A model generated the notes under the pieces. The model was given only the letters and a program-made list of their open reading frames with translations. It did not search any database and was not told the DNA's origin. From Lithobates sylvaticus (Eukaryota > Chordata > Amphibia > Anura > Ranidae), in the NCBI GenBank assembly GCA_028564925.1, contig CM053033.1, forward strand, positions 109,342,252-109,406,251: a stretch of DNA of 64,000 bases. Reading direction: 5' to 3'. Numbering within the stretch: position 1 is the first letter of the stretch; each line of letters begins with the position of its first letter. Both the position numbers and the translations under genes were made by a program. This document shows, piece by piece, positions 46,910-57,550 of the stretch.

Positions 46910-47747
46910 GCTATGGGTAACCAGGACTGGTGGGAATGCTATAGCAGCCAGCCAGTGGGAAGGAGGTACTGGGCATGGGTGACAGGCCCTCTGGTTAGTA
47001 AGGGGAGTCGGTGCTCCCTTCCTACTAGTCAGTGCCCCACAGCATTTGGGACTGAATTCATGGCAAGGAGACCCCATGGACCTAGCTGCAGTTACGGGAG
47101 AGTGAAGGAGTTAATTGTGCACACAAGGAGATCAGCACTTATTTGTGTGGCGGGATCTTTGATCTGCCACTGGGAGTGAGGTGGCAGAGTAGCTGGGCTG
47201 GTGGAGGCTGACACAAGCTCTGCAGTGTCTCGCTCAAAATGCTAGATTTGGAAGATAAAAGGGTTGATTTACTAAAAGTAAATAGACTGTGCACTTTGCA
47301 AAGTGCAGTTGCTCCAGAGCTTAGTAAATTAGGTAAATCTTCATTTTGCAAAGAATATCACTTTCAAGGAAAATTAAAAAAACAGCATTTTTGCTTTCAC
47401 TTGATTGGATGATGGAAGTCAGCAGAGCTTCTGTTCATTTACTAAGCTCTGAAGCAACTGCACTTCACAAAGTGCACAGTCTATTTGCCTTTAGTAGATC
47501 AACCCCAAAGTGTACAGTGTCATGGAAAGATTGTCTCACAGCAAAGATCCTTACGTTTGATGTGTGTATCTGTGCAATGTGAATGGCTCACTTTTAAGTG
47601 TTGCATGCTGCCTTGATGCTGATCTCCGCATGACGGTGGCCCTGCATGGTCTCAGGCACCAGTGAGCACGTTCAGCGGGGCGGTTTGGCCCCAGCCCCAC
47701 AACCTGGTGTAGTCTCCATCTACAGGGCGAGTAGGCCCTGCCCACAA
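46910..47747. repeat. Unclassified interspersed repeat, copy 2 of 3
   Basis: Ordered similarity to 39430-40010 and 53040-53945, ending GTAGGCCCTGCCCACAAG as the third copy does (GTAGACCCTGCCCACAAG). Interrupted by a palindromic MITE at 47261-47506. Confidence 0.6.
47261..47506. mobile_element. Palindromic MITE, GGGTTGATTTACTAAA family
   Basis: GGGTTGATTTACTAAAAGTA at the left and CTTTAGTAGATCAACCCC at the right; arms of about 65 bp include AGACTGTGCACTTTGCAAAG and complement. AAAG flanks both ends. Confidence 0.85.
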
Positions 47748-47758
47748 GTGGCTCTTAC

Positions 47759-47855
47759 TTTGCTTGTTTGATTTTGAATCAACTTTAATCTTTTGACTAA
47801 TGCCTCAGGAGGAGTGGTATACAATATGTGTGTGGTGGCAAAGCCAGGACATCTG
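47759..47855 (-). CDS. Candidate internal exon of the minus-strand gene
   Basis: A good branch-point-like TACTAAT lies before the acceptor ATTTTTACAG; 97 bp later comes the donor AAA|GTAAGA. Only one frame is open: RCPGFATTHILYTTPPEA then LVKRLKLIQNQTSK. It enters needing two bases from the previous exon and leaves in phase 0, which fits the exon at 45885-45986. It abuts the end of an interspersed repeat by about 12 bp. Moderate confidence, since the upstream link does not fit the exon at 48013-48046. Confidence 0.45.
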
Positions 47856-48012
47856 CTGTAAAAATATTAGTATTGTTGTTCCTTAGGACTATAGGAGGCC
47901 AGGGTGTGATTCAGTCCAACCAAAGTCAAAAAACTGTTTGGGTAGACTGACCCTAAAAAGTGAGGCAATGTTCAAGTTTCACTTAACAGCCCATATCCTA
48001 TAAAGCACTTAC

Positions 48013-48046
48013 CTTTCTCAAGCTCTCCCACCACTCTATTCAGTAT
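48013..48046 (-). CDS. Possible 34-bp microexon
   Basis: Acceptor CCTTTTAGGTTGCAG and perfect donor AAAG|GTAAGT frame 34 bp with one open frame, ILNRVVGELEK. Phase 0 in fits the exon at 51091-51196, but phase 1 out does not fit 47759-47855. So either another small exon is missed, or one of the two is not real. Confidence 0.35.
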
Positions 48047-48299
48047 CTGCAACCTAAAAGGTCTGTGTGTAAGCAGATCAAACTGCTCGGAGCTTACACA
48101 AGTCTAATGATCCACCCACATATAGTGATTGGTCATACAGACACCGAGTGCTGTATCGTGTGAGGAAAGGCAATAGTCTTATGCTCCCCCATACGTATAA
48201 GTACTAAGTATAAGAAAGGCTTGGTGCGGGAAACGCAAAGAAATATCAGCAGGGGCAATCAAGTGAACTTGTCACTAAGGCCTAAATTGCCGTTCAGCA

Positions 48300-48820
48300 A
48301 AGATCACATATTCAACTAACTGACCTCTAATCACGTAACTGGCAATGGAGGGAGTCTGTAGTTGTATTTTCCCAAGGAAAGGTGTTACAGCCCTTCTCTT
48401 AGCCTTTAGTTTTCATCCCAGCTTTATGTTAACATTGATGTATAGGTTGACTTTACTGGTTGACCTCAGAAGTCTCCTCTCCACCACCTAACCTCTATTT
48501 TACCATTTAACTATCATCTATAAATGATGCTTCATGTTTTCCAATGCTTATAACTAATCCCCTGCCCTGCCAGCTGTAAAATAGCTGCTAATTAAACAAA
48601 TCGCATAGTCCTGCACTTAAGCTGTAAAGCATCATATTCAGCGGCAATAAACCGCACAGGAATTGATTATTACCACATTAACGCTGCTCATCCTGATGCC
48701 ATTAACGCATAATCCAGCCATTGGCTGCCCTTAAACACCATTTAAATATTAACTCTCGCTTCTTTTAAATGCCCGTTAAACATTTTTATTAAAACCACCT
48801 ACATGGAAACATTAAAAGTT
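48300..48820. other. Candidate conserved non-coding stretch
   Basis: Repeat-poor block dense in homeobox-type words: GCTAATTAAAC, GGAATTGATTATTACC, ACATTAACGCTGC, GCCATTAACGCATAATCC, AACACCATTTAAATATTAAC. Such clustering is known from developmental enhancers. No reading frame with splice sites. It lies in an intron of the candidate gene. Confidence 0.35.
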
Positions 48821-49200
48821 GAAGGACCAGCTTTCATTGCCCCTAGTAACCAATCATCTATTGCCTTTCATGTGTCTACTAACTGGTTGCTACAAGCAAA
48901 AGTATTCTTTCCAACATTAAGATCCATAAAGTTCATTTTTTAAAATGATACTAAAGACTATTTATGTTTAAATAAAAAGGATGTTATACTTACCTGCTTT
49001 GTGTATTGCACAGAACAGTCACTTACCTACGTCTTGGCTGTCCCTTGTCGGCACTGGAAGTGAATCCAGGAAGAGAGGAGAGCGATAAGTTCACAAAATA
49101 AATGCACATTTTTTTACAGTTAAAAAAATGTGCATTTATTACTTTTTTTTGTTTTTAGGAGCCTGTAAATCATTGCACTCATGATCAGCAGGCTCCTAAA

Positions 49201-49290
49201 TGAAAAATGGTTCTGGACAGCCGCACTCCAAAAAAAGACTTTTATTCAAAAAACACACGAAATCCAAAATGCATGTCACCGCAGAACAAG
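49201..49290 (-). repeat. Tail fragment of the hammerhead-like family
   Basis: On the minus strand: CTGCGGTGACATGCATTTTG, then TTTTTTGAATAAAAG, then GGAGTGCGGCTGTCCAGAA. The same tail follows the core at 55.1 kb. The core itself is absent here. Confidence 0.6.
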
Positions 49291-49569
49291 ACAGCTGATC
49301 CTGCAGACTGTCTGCCGTTAATACAGACAGGCAGTTACTGAATGACAGGAAGCTCAATGAACTACCTAGACCACTCACCAGTGCCCTGGTAGTTCATTGA
49401 GAAGTACAAGCCATCAGCTGCAAAGGCTGATGGTATTTGTAGTTCATTGATTCACAGGGCCATGCTCTCTTTGAATTGTGACAGCAGGTGCAGGGAGAAG
49501 ATCCCCAGCCCAGTCACAGAGGGGGGGGGGGATCAGGGGAAGAGTAGGCAGATGCTCAACATGTTACAG

Positions 49570-49947
49570 GTTACACCCTAAGGGTGATCAGGTCCACCTG
49601 TTAGTTTTTCAGGCAGACCTGATCGGACCCTCTAGTCTCCTCTATGGAGCGGGGGATGTCAGCAGTGACATGTCCGCTGACATCCGCTGCTATCCGATCC
49701 GCTCCTTTCTTCAAAATACAGACGGATGGTGGTCCTATTTTCCATCCATCTGGCGGATTGGATACGATCGGATCAAAATGGACAGGCGGTCCGTTTTCAC
49801 CCGATTTCTCCATACAGGAGAGCAGTACTGTGTCCGTCTCCGCTCTGCACAGTAAGTGGAAACGGACCTGTCAGTGGGGATCAGCGAGGCGATCCCCTGC
49901 TGAGCAAGCGGATTCCGTTCCACAGAGGCGCCCGTGTGAAAGGGGCC
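49570..49947. mobile_element. MITE related to the GGCCCC family, one-ended
   Basis: Right end GTGTGAAAGGGGCC followed by TAA. The interior is rich in GGATC- and TCCG-containing hairpins. The left terminus is not recognisable. Confidence 0.5.
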
Positions 49948-50439
49948 TAAATATGGGTGTAACATGTTCAGAAAGGTAAACTTGTCCTTTAAGGACCTGT
50001 GTTTTAATAGCACCAATCTGACATTGGTTTGAGACGCTTCTGAGCTCATTCAGAATTCAATGATAGTCGCATTTGGCCTGCAGGTGACCTTTTTCAGACC
50101 TGCATTTTACCTATTTCAAGTGCGTTTTGCATTCCCATAGACTTCTATGGCAATACTAAACCCATCTGATGCAAACAAAACCCCATCTACACACACCTTT
50201 ATTCTACCCATAGGTAGACCTCATTTGTTACCTCATCCAGACAATAACAATTATATAAAGATATGGCTATATATCTAGGGAGATCAATAATAATATAAAG
50301 AGTATATTATTGGATAAAATACATTTTTTGCAGAATGTTTTTATGTGGACTTTCTGCCAAAATGACTGCACATGTTTTTATCATGATCATTCAAACTTGA
50401 GTGTGTTAAAAAGGATGAGAGGGCCACAAGACCTAAATG

Positions 50440-50540
50440 AGTCCAGTAAGAATTTATTTTTCATGACAGGTAGTCAAGAAGCCAACGCGTTTCAGGGCTC
50501 AGCACTTCCCATCATCAGTCTTGAATGCTGGCAATGACTT
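50440..50540 (-). repeat. Repeat copy with the best hammerhead-like core
   Basis: On the minus strand the core CTGATGA (50518-50512) is exact, followed by GGG, a loop AAGTGCTGAG, CCC, T, GAAAC and GCGTTGG. The tail holds AAAAATAAATTC, an AATAAA signal. CAAGA before the core can pair with TCTTG after the cleavage site with a small internal loop. Edges of the whole element are not defined. Confidence 0.55.
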
Positions 50541-51090
50541 CACAGACAGAATGGGCAATAGTTGCAATGTAAAACCGATAAGTAAATGGTGATTGGGGTC
50601 AACAGATCATTCTACAACATGGCATACTCTGTGTAGGGTGGATTTTCTGATTGCCATCTTTTGGCTACAACTGGTCACACAAAATACCTTCCTCGGATAA
50701 TCCCTAACTAAATGTACAGTGCATTTAATAACTATTATGACTTAGAAGAAGATCACTTTTTTGGAGCTATATAAAATCAATAAAACTCCTAAAGATTCAC
50801 AAATTTTATATTACAGCTGTGTCAGTGTATTTAACAATAGCCACCTTGTTTTTCAAAGGCCTGGTATTAATTTATTTCTGTGACCCCATTGGGGACATTT
50901 TTCCTGTGTGGTCACTGGGGCAAGAAATGAGCAGAATCTTTCCAACACAGAAAATAATAAAAGTACTTTCTATTTGTTGGGGAATGGGGAACAGTTAAAA
51001 CTGCCCCCAAGTTTTTTTCCCCACACTAGGGAACAGAGAACACTAACAGGTTGCCTTTCCATAAGCCTGTGTGCCTTTTATGACACTTAC
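50541..51090. other. Intron sequence, nothing recognised
   Basis: No repeat edge or exon beyond the donor region of the exon at 51091. Confidence 0.4.
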
Positions 51091-51196
51091 CTTCTCCTTG
51101 GATATCATTCGGAGGGCCTCGCTCGCCTGACGCTGCTGCTCAAGCCAAAGATTTTGGTATTTGTGTTCAATTAATTCATATATGGGTGTCGATGGC
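51091..51196 (-). CDS. Candidate internal exon encoding a coiled-coil-like stretch
   Basis: Excellent acceptor TTGCTTTCCTTTTAG and perfect donor AAG|GTAAGT frame 106 bp. Only one frame is open: PSTPIYELIEHKYQNLWLEQ then QRQASEALRMISKEK. The second half is charged and heptad-like, suggesting a coiled coil. It starts with one base completing a split codon and ends in phase 0. This is the most convincing exon in the window. Gene family not recognised. Confidence 0.72.
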
Positions 51197-51811
51197 CTAA
51201 AAGGAAAGCAATCAAAGCTGAATTCCAGGCAGATTTAAAAGCATGATTTATTACAGTAAGATATTTAACAAAATAATTAAATAGGTTCTTAAATTTAACC
51301 GTAAGAACCTGAACCTGTATTAGTATTAGCTTCCAGTAATTCTTGTACGTGGCATCTAGACCCAACATTGAGGAAGGGTTGGAGACTTACCTGTTCAAAA
51401 GGCCAAGTTTACATTTTTGACTAAAACACCCAGCCCCTCTCTCTAGCTGCTGTAAACATTCAAAGTTTTGTGTCTGCAGCCCAGATACATACGATACATA
51501 TTAAAAGTCTGAACACACGTTGCAGGTCCAACGGTATAGTACATATAAGTCTATGGGATATTAGTGCACAGGTAGCCCAGTACTAGAATTTTTTGGCTGG
51601 GCTGCAGGCAATGAGGGAGGATGTTGGCAGGTGCAGTCCATACTCCCCACTGTAGGTGGTGCTCCACCAAAGCGGCAATACAGGAGGGGAGGGAAGTCAT
51701 GAGAAAGTTGGTTCGTCTATGATTTCCTGCAGTCACCAGGGGAAAAACTGTCCAATTAAATACTGGTGCCCCCTGTGATCTCCACGGCCAGCTTATTTAA
51801 AGAATAAATAT
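51197..51811. other. Intron sequence, nothing recognised
   Basis: AT-rich; no exon or repeat edge seen. Confidence 0.4.
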
Positions 51812-52671
51812 TTAAAGTGGTTGTAAACCCTCACATATCCAATGAAGTGAACAGCCTCAGATGATACACAGAGTTCTCCTACCTAGGTTTTACTTGTTTA
51901 TCTGTAGTTAATCTTCTCCTCTCTACACCCCTTCAACAGGACAGATCGAGCACAGAGGAAGGGGTGGAGAGACTGCAGTTGCAGTGTGTGAGAGCTGATT
52001 GGAGGAAAGGAACACAGCCCCCTCCATACAGCAGAACTGTGTTCTGAATAGAACAAGCTCTGTTGTCAGCTCTCTCTCCCCCCCCCCCTCCCCGACACAA
52101 ATTTATCTCATGTGTTGGGAAAATTTCTCAGAAGTGACACATACTGATAACGAAGCACCAGAGAGAAATTACACGAAGGGACTTTGTCCGCCGGACCTAG
52201 TCCAGCGGACAAACCGCCGGACTTTCCAGCTGGGCTTCGCCGGACTTGGAAGCGAACGGACTTGACCACACACGATCACGCTAAAAGTCCGGCGGTTCAC
52301 GCGATGACGTACAGCACGTACGACGGGACTATAAAAAGAAAAATACTAGAAAAATACTTGCTACTGAGCATGCGTCCTTTTTGGTCCGCCGGACCATACT
52401 ACAGACGGCCGTATTGTCCGCCAGACTGCCAAGTCCAGCGGATAATTTTAAAACAAAACTTAAAACCTAGTCCGCCGGACTTTTGGTAAAAAAAGTCAGT
52501 CGAAGGCCCACACGCGATCGGACTGTCCGGCGGACTCGAGTCCAGCGGACAATCCCACGGGAAAGTCCCTTTGTGTGTACGAGGCATAAGAGCATTGTAG
52601 AGAGATAAGTAAACACTGCAGATATATGTGCTTTGCTCAGATTCCATGACTGAGGTTTACAACCAATTTAA
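51812..52671 (+). mobile_element. MITE, GGTTGTAAACC family, with nested MITE
   Basis: TTAAAGTGGTTGTAAACCCT to GGTTTACAACCAATTTAA. Body matches the minus-strand copy at 21220-21642. Interrupted at about 52169-52586 by a TGCC/GGCA-family element. Confidence 0.85.
52169..52586. mobile_element. TGCC/GGCA palindromic MITE, subfamily with TCCGCCGGAC
   Basis: Right end TTTGTGTGTACGAGGCA then TAA. The left end has lost about 10 bp (TTACACGAAGGGACTTTG). Many copies of TCCGCCGGAC and its complement inside, as in the 55.4-kb element. Confidence 0.75.
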
Positions 52672-53039
52672 CAGCCTAGTCCCCTGATTTTGCACAAATT
52701 GTGCGAGTGGTTAGTTTAGGGACAGGTTCCCCTTCTGTCAGGGAACGTGCAAAGCGACAGGGAGAGTTTTCAAAGGAGTAGGGTAAGTGTAAGGACTACA
52801 TGATCTCCTCTCAAGAAGCTTCCCACTTGGGTGTAGACTGGCCAGGCCGCATTCCCACTTCTTTCTGCAGAAGCTGTCAGCATCATCTCAAGATAATGCT
52901 CCTCTGCTACAGTTTCGTAAGTAGCTCCGGCCAGCTGTGCCTACCCATCTAGCCTAGTTGTGCATTGTTGGGACTTTTTAAAATACATTGTTCTCATTCA
53001 CCTTCATTTTCACAAGGGAAAAACAGGCTAAGAGCAACC

Positions 53040-53945
53040 AGTCGATATGCGTGGTACCTGGTTAGTTGGCAGGTTATCTGGTAGCGAGGGGGCGGTGCTC
53101 TGAATCCCTCCCTAGCAGTCCTTTTCCCAAGGTCACTGTGAGCAGACTAGCATTACTGAGATCTAAGGCCTAGTCTCGACGTACGGGAGGTAAAGGAGTT
53201 AATGAGCACCCAGGAGGTCAGCACTATGTGCTCGGCGGGTCCTCATTCTGTTACGGGCAGTGAGGTAACAGAGGGCGCTGGACTGGTGGAGTGGGCACAG
53301 GCTCAACACGTCCTTCCTAATGCACATTAAAGTACAGTGCATGGGACAAACCACCTGTCAGAGGAACTCTGCACTGTAATGCCCTGTACACACAATAGGA
53401 TTTTCCGACAACAAAATCCATGGGATTTTTTCCAACAGATGTTTGCTCAAACTTGTCTTGCATACACACAGTCACACACAGTTGGTCGGAAATTCCGAAC
53501 GTCAAGAACGCGGTGACGTACAACACGTACGACGAGCCGAGAAAAATGAAGTTCAATAGCCAGTGCTGCTGTTCTGCTTGATTCCGAGCACGCGTGACAC
53601 TTTGTGCGTCAGAATTGTGTACACACGGATTTTGTTGTCAGAAAATTTGAGAACCAGATCTCAAATTTTGGGTGACGGAAATTCCTATGGAAAATGTGTG
53701 ATGGAGCCTACACAAGGGCTGAATTTCCGACAACAAGGTCCTATCACACAGTTTCCATTGGAAAATCCTATCGTGTGTACGAGGCATAACACTAAACACT
53801 TACTGTGTAAGTTGGGGAACTGCCTTAACAATCGACTTTTCACATGACTGCAGTCTCTGCCTGGTCCCGAGCACTGTTGAGCATGCTCTGTGCAAAGTAT
53901 ACCTCCATGTGCAGGGGCACAGTAGACCCTGCCCACAAGGCCTTA
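53040..53945. repeat. Unclassified interspersed repeat, copy 3 of 3
   Basis: Same word order as copies 1 and 2 and ends GTAGACCCTGCCCACAAG. Interrupted by the MITE at 53380-53786. Confidence 0.6.
53380..53786. mobile_element. TGCC/GGCA palindromic MITE, full length
   Basis: TGCCCTGTACACACAATAGG to GTGTGTACGAGGCA, with TAA at 53377-53379 and 53787-53789. Interior includes TGACGTACAACACGTACGAC and GAGAACCAGATCTCAAATTT (a hairpin), shared with 57551 and 60662. Confidence 0.9.
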
Positions 53946-54149
53946 TCAAATGTCAGGGGTGCGTGAATCACAAAAAGAGCTGCACAGAACTGAAATATTT
54001 TATAAGGTAAAACAAGTCACATACAGTATAAGTACATCCACTGTGTTTTCAGCTGTTTGACTTGAGTTACCCTTTAGGAATACAGGTGACTCCTAATTTG
54101 TACTAATCTAAAATCCACAAAAATAACTGGCACTTGCACACATAATTGT

Positions 54150-54880
54150 GTTGATTTTAACACGTCTTCTCGTGTCCTGTGTGGTCATTACAGCCTCCTG
54201 TGACCAACAATGGGGTTATTATTGCGGATTATCTACTTATAGATTGGATGGCGGTCTGTAATACGCTCTCATGCTGCTTGCTCTCGCTGCGTGTTGAGTG
54301 GATCAGCTCAGTCTCTTGTATTGTAATAGCCATTTCTGCTATAGCTGGAAAGCAATGGAGCAAATGTAAATCGCAGAGCTGTTGTCTTCACCCCTGTGGT
54401 GACTTTTATTACTTAATTATTGCACTCCACATGCAACAGAAGCAACCTAATCTATAGCTGTGTTGTTTTAATGACGCAGACGAAAGAGGGGGCTTTGGAT
54501 CCTTCGTACGTAGGCTCACCCCAGAGGCTTTTCGGCAGATCAGATGAGACATCTTTTTCAATGAATGCCTGTTACCCGCAATGCCGGCTGTAATGGTTAG
54601 CGTCTCAGAGCTTCTGTTCAGGAGACAGGGGCCGCTAACCAGCTGTCTGTCATTGGGTATCAGCTGCTGTCTTCATGCATAGCTGCCAACATTACAAAAT
54701 CATTTCCAGAAACACTTTACACCCAGGCCTATTATTACTATTAATGCAATTATTGTAAGAATTATTAAGCGACATAATCTCCTTCGGAGCTGTACAAATT
54801 AAGTTGTACAAAGATGAGCAATACAGATGGCGCAAGTTAATACCGCTGAATGGCAAAACATATGCAGTTGGAGTTCCTCT
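54150..54880. other. Candidate conserved non-coding stretch
   Basis: Repeat-poor with AT-rich homeobox-like words (TACTTAATTATTGCAC, ACTATTAATGCAATTATTG, AATTATTAAGCGAC). The plus frame 54179-54457 has no splice sites and ends within this block. I favour regulatory DNA over coding. Confidence 0.35.
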
Positions 54881-54989
54881 TTATAGGGAAGGAGGGGGTG
54901 TCACCGCTTCAGGAAGCTCAAACAATAGTAAACCTCTTCACCAGTTTAGAAGCCACAGGTCCTGGCAATGCATATAGCAATAGATAGAA

Positions 54990-55200
54990 AGTATTTCTGG
55001 ACAGGCGCACTCCGAAAAAATTGCCTTTTATTCAAAAAAACACAGGATCAAATATACATGCCACAGCAGAACGGACAGAAGAGCTGACGCATTTCACACT
55101 ACAAACAGTGCTTACTCATAGCTTTATATGAGTAAGCACTGTTTGTAGTGTGAAACGCGTCAGCTCTTCTGTCCATTCTGCTGTGGCATGTATTTTTGTT
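54990..55200. repeat. Head-to-head pair of hammerhead-like repeats
   Basis: Left arm (minus) and right arm (plus) mirror each other around 55117-55126. The right arm reads TGAGTA, stem-loop AGCACTGTTTGTAGTGT, then GAAACGCGTCAGCTC. The left arm carries the full tail: TGCTGTGGCATGTATATTTG, TTGAATAAAAGGC and GGAGTGCGCCTGTCCAGAA (read on the minus strand). Confidence 0.65.
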
Positions 55201-55424
55201 CCTCTTTATGTCACGTATGTGCAGACCTGAAAGCTGGTTGCGCAGTAGCCCATTCCCTGTTACTTTATTGGTTCAGCCCTAGGACTGCCAGTCTTAAAGC
55301 CCAACTCCAGCCAAATTTTTTAGAAATTTTTTTTGGAGTGGGAAAGGGTTAATAGCCCTTGACATGGTGTAAATGAAGTTAGTGCCGGAGCATTGTGTGT
55401 ATAAGGCATGTAAAGTTCATGTTA

Positions 55425-56998
55425 TGCCACGTACACACGATCAGACTTTTCGGCTGGATTAGTCTTAGTCCGCCGGACAATCTGCCAGACTTTCCAGCAG
55501 AGGTCCGCCAGACTTTCTGAACATGCGGACTTGCACACACACGCCCGGACTTTTCCGGCGGACAATCCGCTGGCGTTTTGGCGGAAGTCCGCGGGACTTT
55601 TGAAATGAACGGACTTGCCTCACACACGGAGTAAAGTCCATTAATTTAGAACGTGACTCCAGGTAGACTGGACTAGCGAAGGAAGTCAATGTCGCCGCCT
55701 TAATTGACATCTTGCTAGCCCCGTCACCTGGAATAGATTTAAAGGGGAATCCCTATGCCAAAAAATGGCGTGGGGGTCCCCCCCAAATCCATATCAGATC
55801 CTTATCCGAGCACACAGCCCGGCCGGTCAGGTAAGGGGTGGGGACGAGCGAGCGCCCCCCCTCCTGAGCCGTACCAGGCCGCGTGCCCTCAACATGGGGG
55901 GTGCCCTGGGGAAAGGGGGGCCCTGCGGCCCCCCACCCCAAAGCACCTTGTCCCCATGTCGCTGTCGCCTTCTGCTTCTGCTTCTTCTTCTTCTTTCTTC
56001 ATCCGATGTCTGATGATCCGAAGAAGAAAAAGAAGCAGAAGGCGACAGGGATGGCGACAGAAGCCCGGGCCACCGCTAGTAAAAGAGCTGGAAGAAGAAA
56101 GCGGAGGCCCGGCAAGAAGAATAGAAGAGCGGGACAAGACCCCCGAAGTCGGAACAAGACCCCCAGGCGGCGGCGGCGACGAAGGAGAAAGCCGGGCTCC
56201 TCCGCTAGTAAAAGAGCTAGCAGAAGATAGACGAGGAGTCTGGCGAGAAGACCCCCAAGACGGAAGAAGACCCCCGGAGCTGTGTAATAAAGTATTTTAA
56301 AAACTTGTGTTGTTTTTTTTATTTAAACTTTTTTCCCTTAGGTGAATGGGTAGGGGTAAATCATACCCCATACTCATTTACATAGGGTGGGGGGCCGGTA
56401 TCTGGGGGCCCCCTTATTAAAGGGGGCTCCCGGATTCCGATAAGCCCCCCGCCCGCAGACCCCAACAACCAACGGCCAGGGTTGTCGGGAAGAGGCCCTT
56501 GTCCTCATCAACATGGGGACAAGGTGCTTTGGGGTGGGGGGGCCCATGTTGAGGGCACGCAGCCTGGTACGGCTCAGGAGAGGGGGGGCGCTCGCTCGTC
56601 CCCACCCCTTTCCTGACCGGCCGGGCTGCGTGCTCGGATAAGGGTCTGATATGGATTTGGGGGTAACCCCCACGCCGTTTTTTCGGCGTAGGGATTCCCC
56701 TTTAAATCCATACCAGGTGACAGGGCTAGCGAGGTGTCAATCTCGCCGAGCGGGGCGGCGGCATTGACTTCCTTCGCTAGTCCCGTCCACCTGGAGTCAC
56801 GTTCAAAATGAGGAGTCCGTTAATTTCAAAAGTCCCGCGGACTAGCACACAGACTGCCGGCAGTCCGGCGGACAATTTTAAGTCAAAACTTCTTACTTCT
56901 TTCTAAGTCCGCCGGAGCCCCACACACGGTCGGATTGTCCGGCGGACTCTAGTACGGCGGACAATCCCGCCGGAAAGTCCGATCGAGTGTGCGCGGCA
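55425..56998. mobile_element. 1.57-kb giant palindromic MITE
   Basis: TGCCACGTACACACGATCAG to GTGTGCGCGGCA with exact TTA on both sides (55422-55424, 56999-57001). Arms of roughly 530 bp (left) and 480-600 bp (right) mirror each other through GTCCGCCGGAC blocks, the GACTTCCTTCGCTAG block and a CATGGGGACAAGGTGCTTTG block. Termini match the 44-bp element at 28274, so one family spans a 35-fold size range. Confidence 0.88.
56006..56230 (+). other. Open frame for a highly basic 74-residue peptide
   Basis: Starts MSDDPKKKKKQKATG, continues with RRKRRPGKKNRR and PRRRRRRRRKPG, ends ASKRASRR. AATAAA follows about 55 bp after the stop. It sits in the non-mirrored centre of the giant palindrome. The Lys run arises from a GAAGAA hairpin at 55965-56040 and the Arg runs from GCGGCG repeats, so I think simple sequence explains it better than selection. 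Confidence 0.2.
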
Positions 56999-57001
56999 TT
57001 A

Positions 57002-57547
57002 GTGGTCTGCGGGATTCAAAACTGTGAGTTTAGTGGTCCGTGAGGTCCGAAAGGTTGCGACCACTCATATAAATGGTCTGCAGCTTAGTACATCCTAAGT
57101 TTAGTCAAAAAATTTTTTTTTTTAAAACAGCACAAATGAAGTTGTGCCTTGTCCTCTGCACCCCTCTATAAATAAAATGTGATCTATGAATAAAGGACAT
57201 GGACCTTTTATTCACCCACATTAATAGATCGCATTCCATTCAATCGGTTGTAAACCGTTGTACATTTGTTTTTGTACCTGCAAGGTAAAGGCATAATGTG
57301 CTAGTATGACCTTAAAACTAAGCTCTTCCAGCACCGAGATGTCATCACTGCAGGCGCTCTCATCTTCATCCATCTTGCTTTTAGGTTTGCGAACTCCAGC
57401 TCTGTGACTGACCGGAGCTGTGATGACATCACTCCCGCGCATACGCACAGGAGCCGCTGTTTTACGGCACAAGACTCAGAAGAAACAACATGGGTGGCCG
57501 TTCCTTCAGAGCTCATGCACCAGTGATGCCACTGGCTGCATGTACAC
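57002..57547. other. Unassigned stretch, probable old repeat
   Basis: The minus frame 57221-57472 lies in text that looks repeat-derived (GTGATGACATCACTCCCGCG). No splice-flanked exon. Confidence 0.35.
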
Positions 57548-57550
57548 TAA

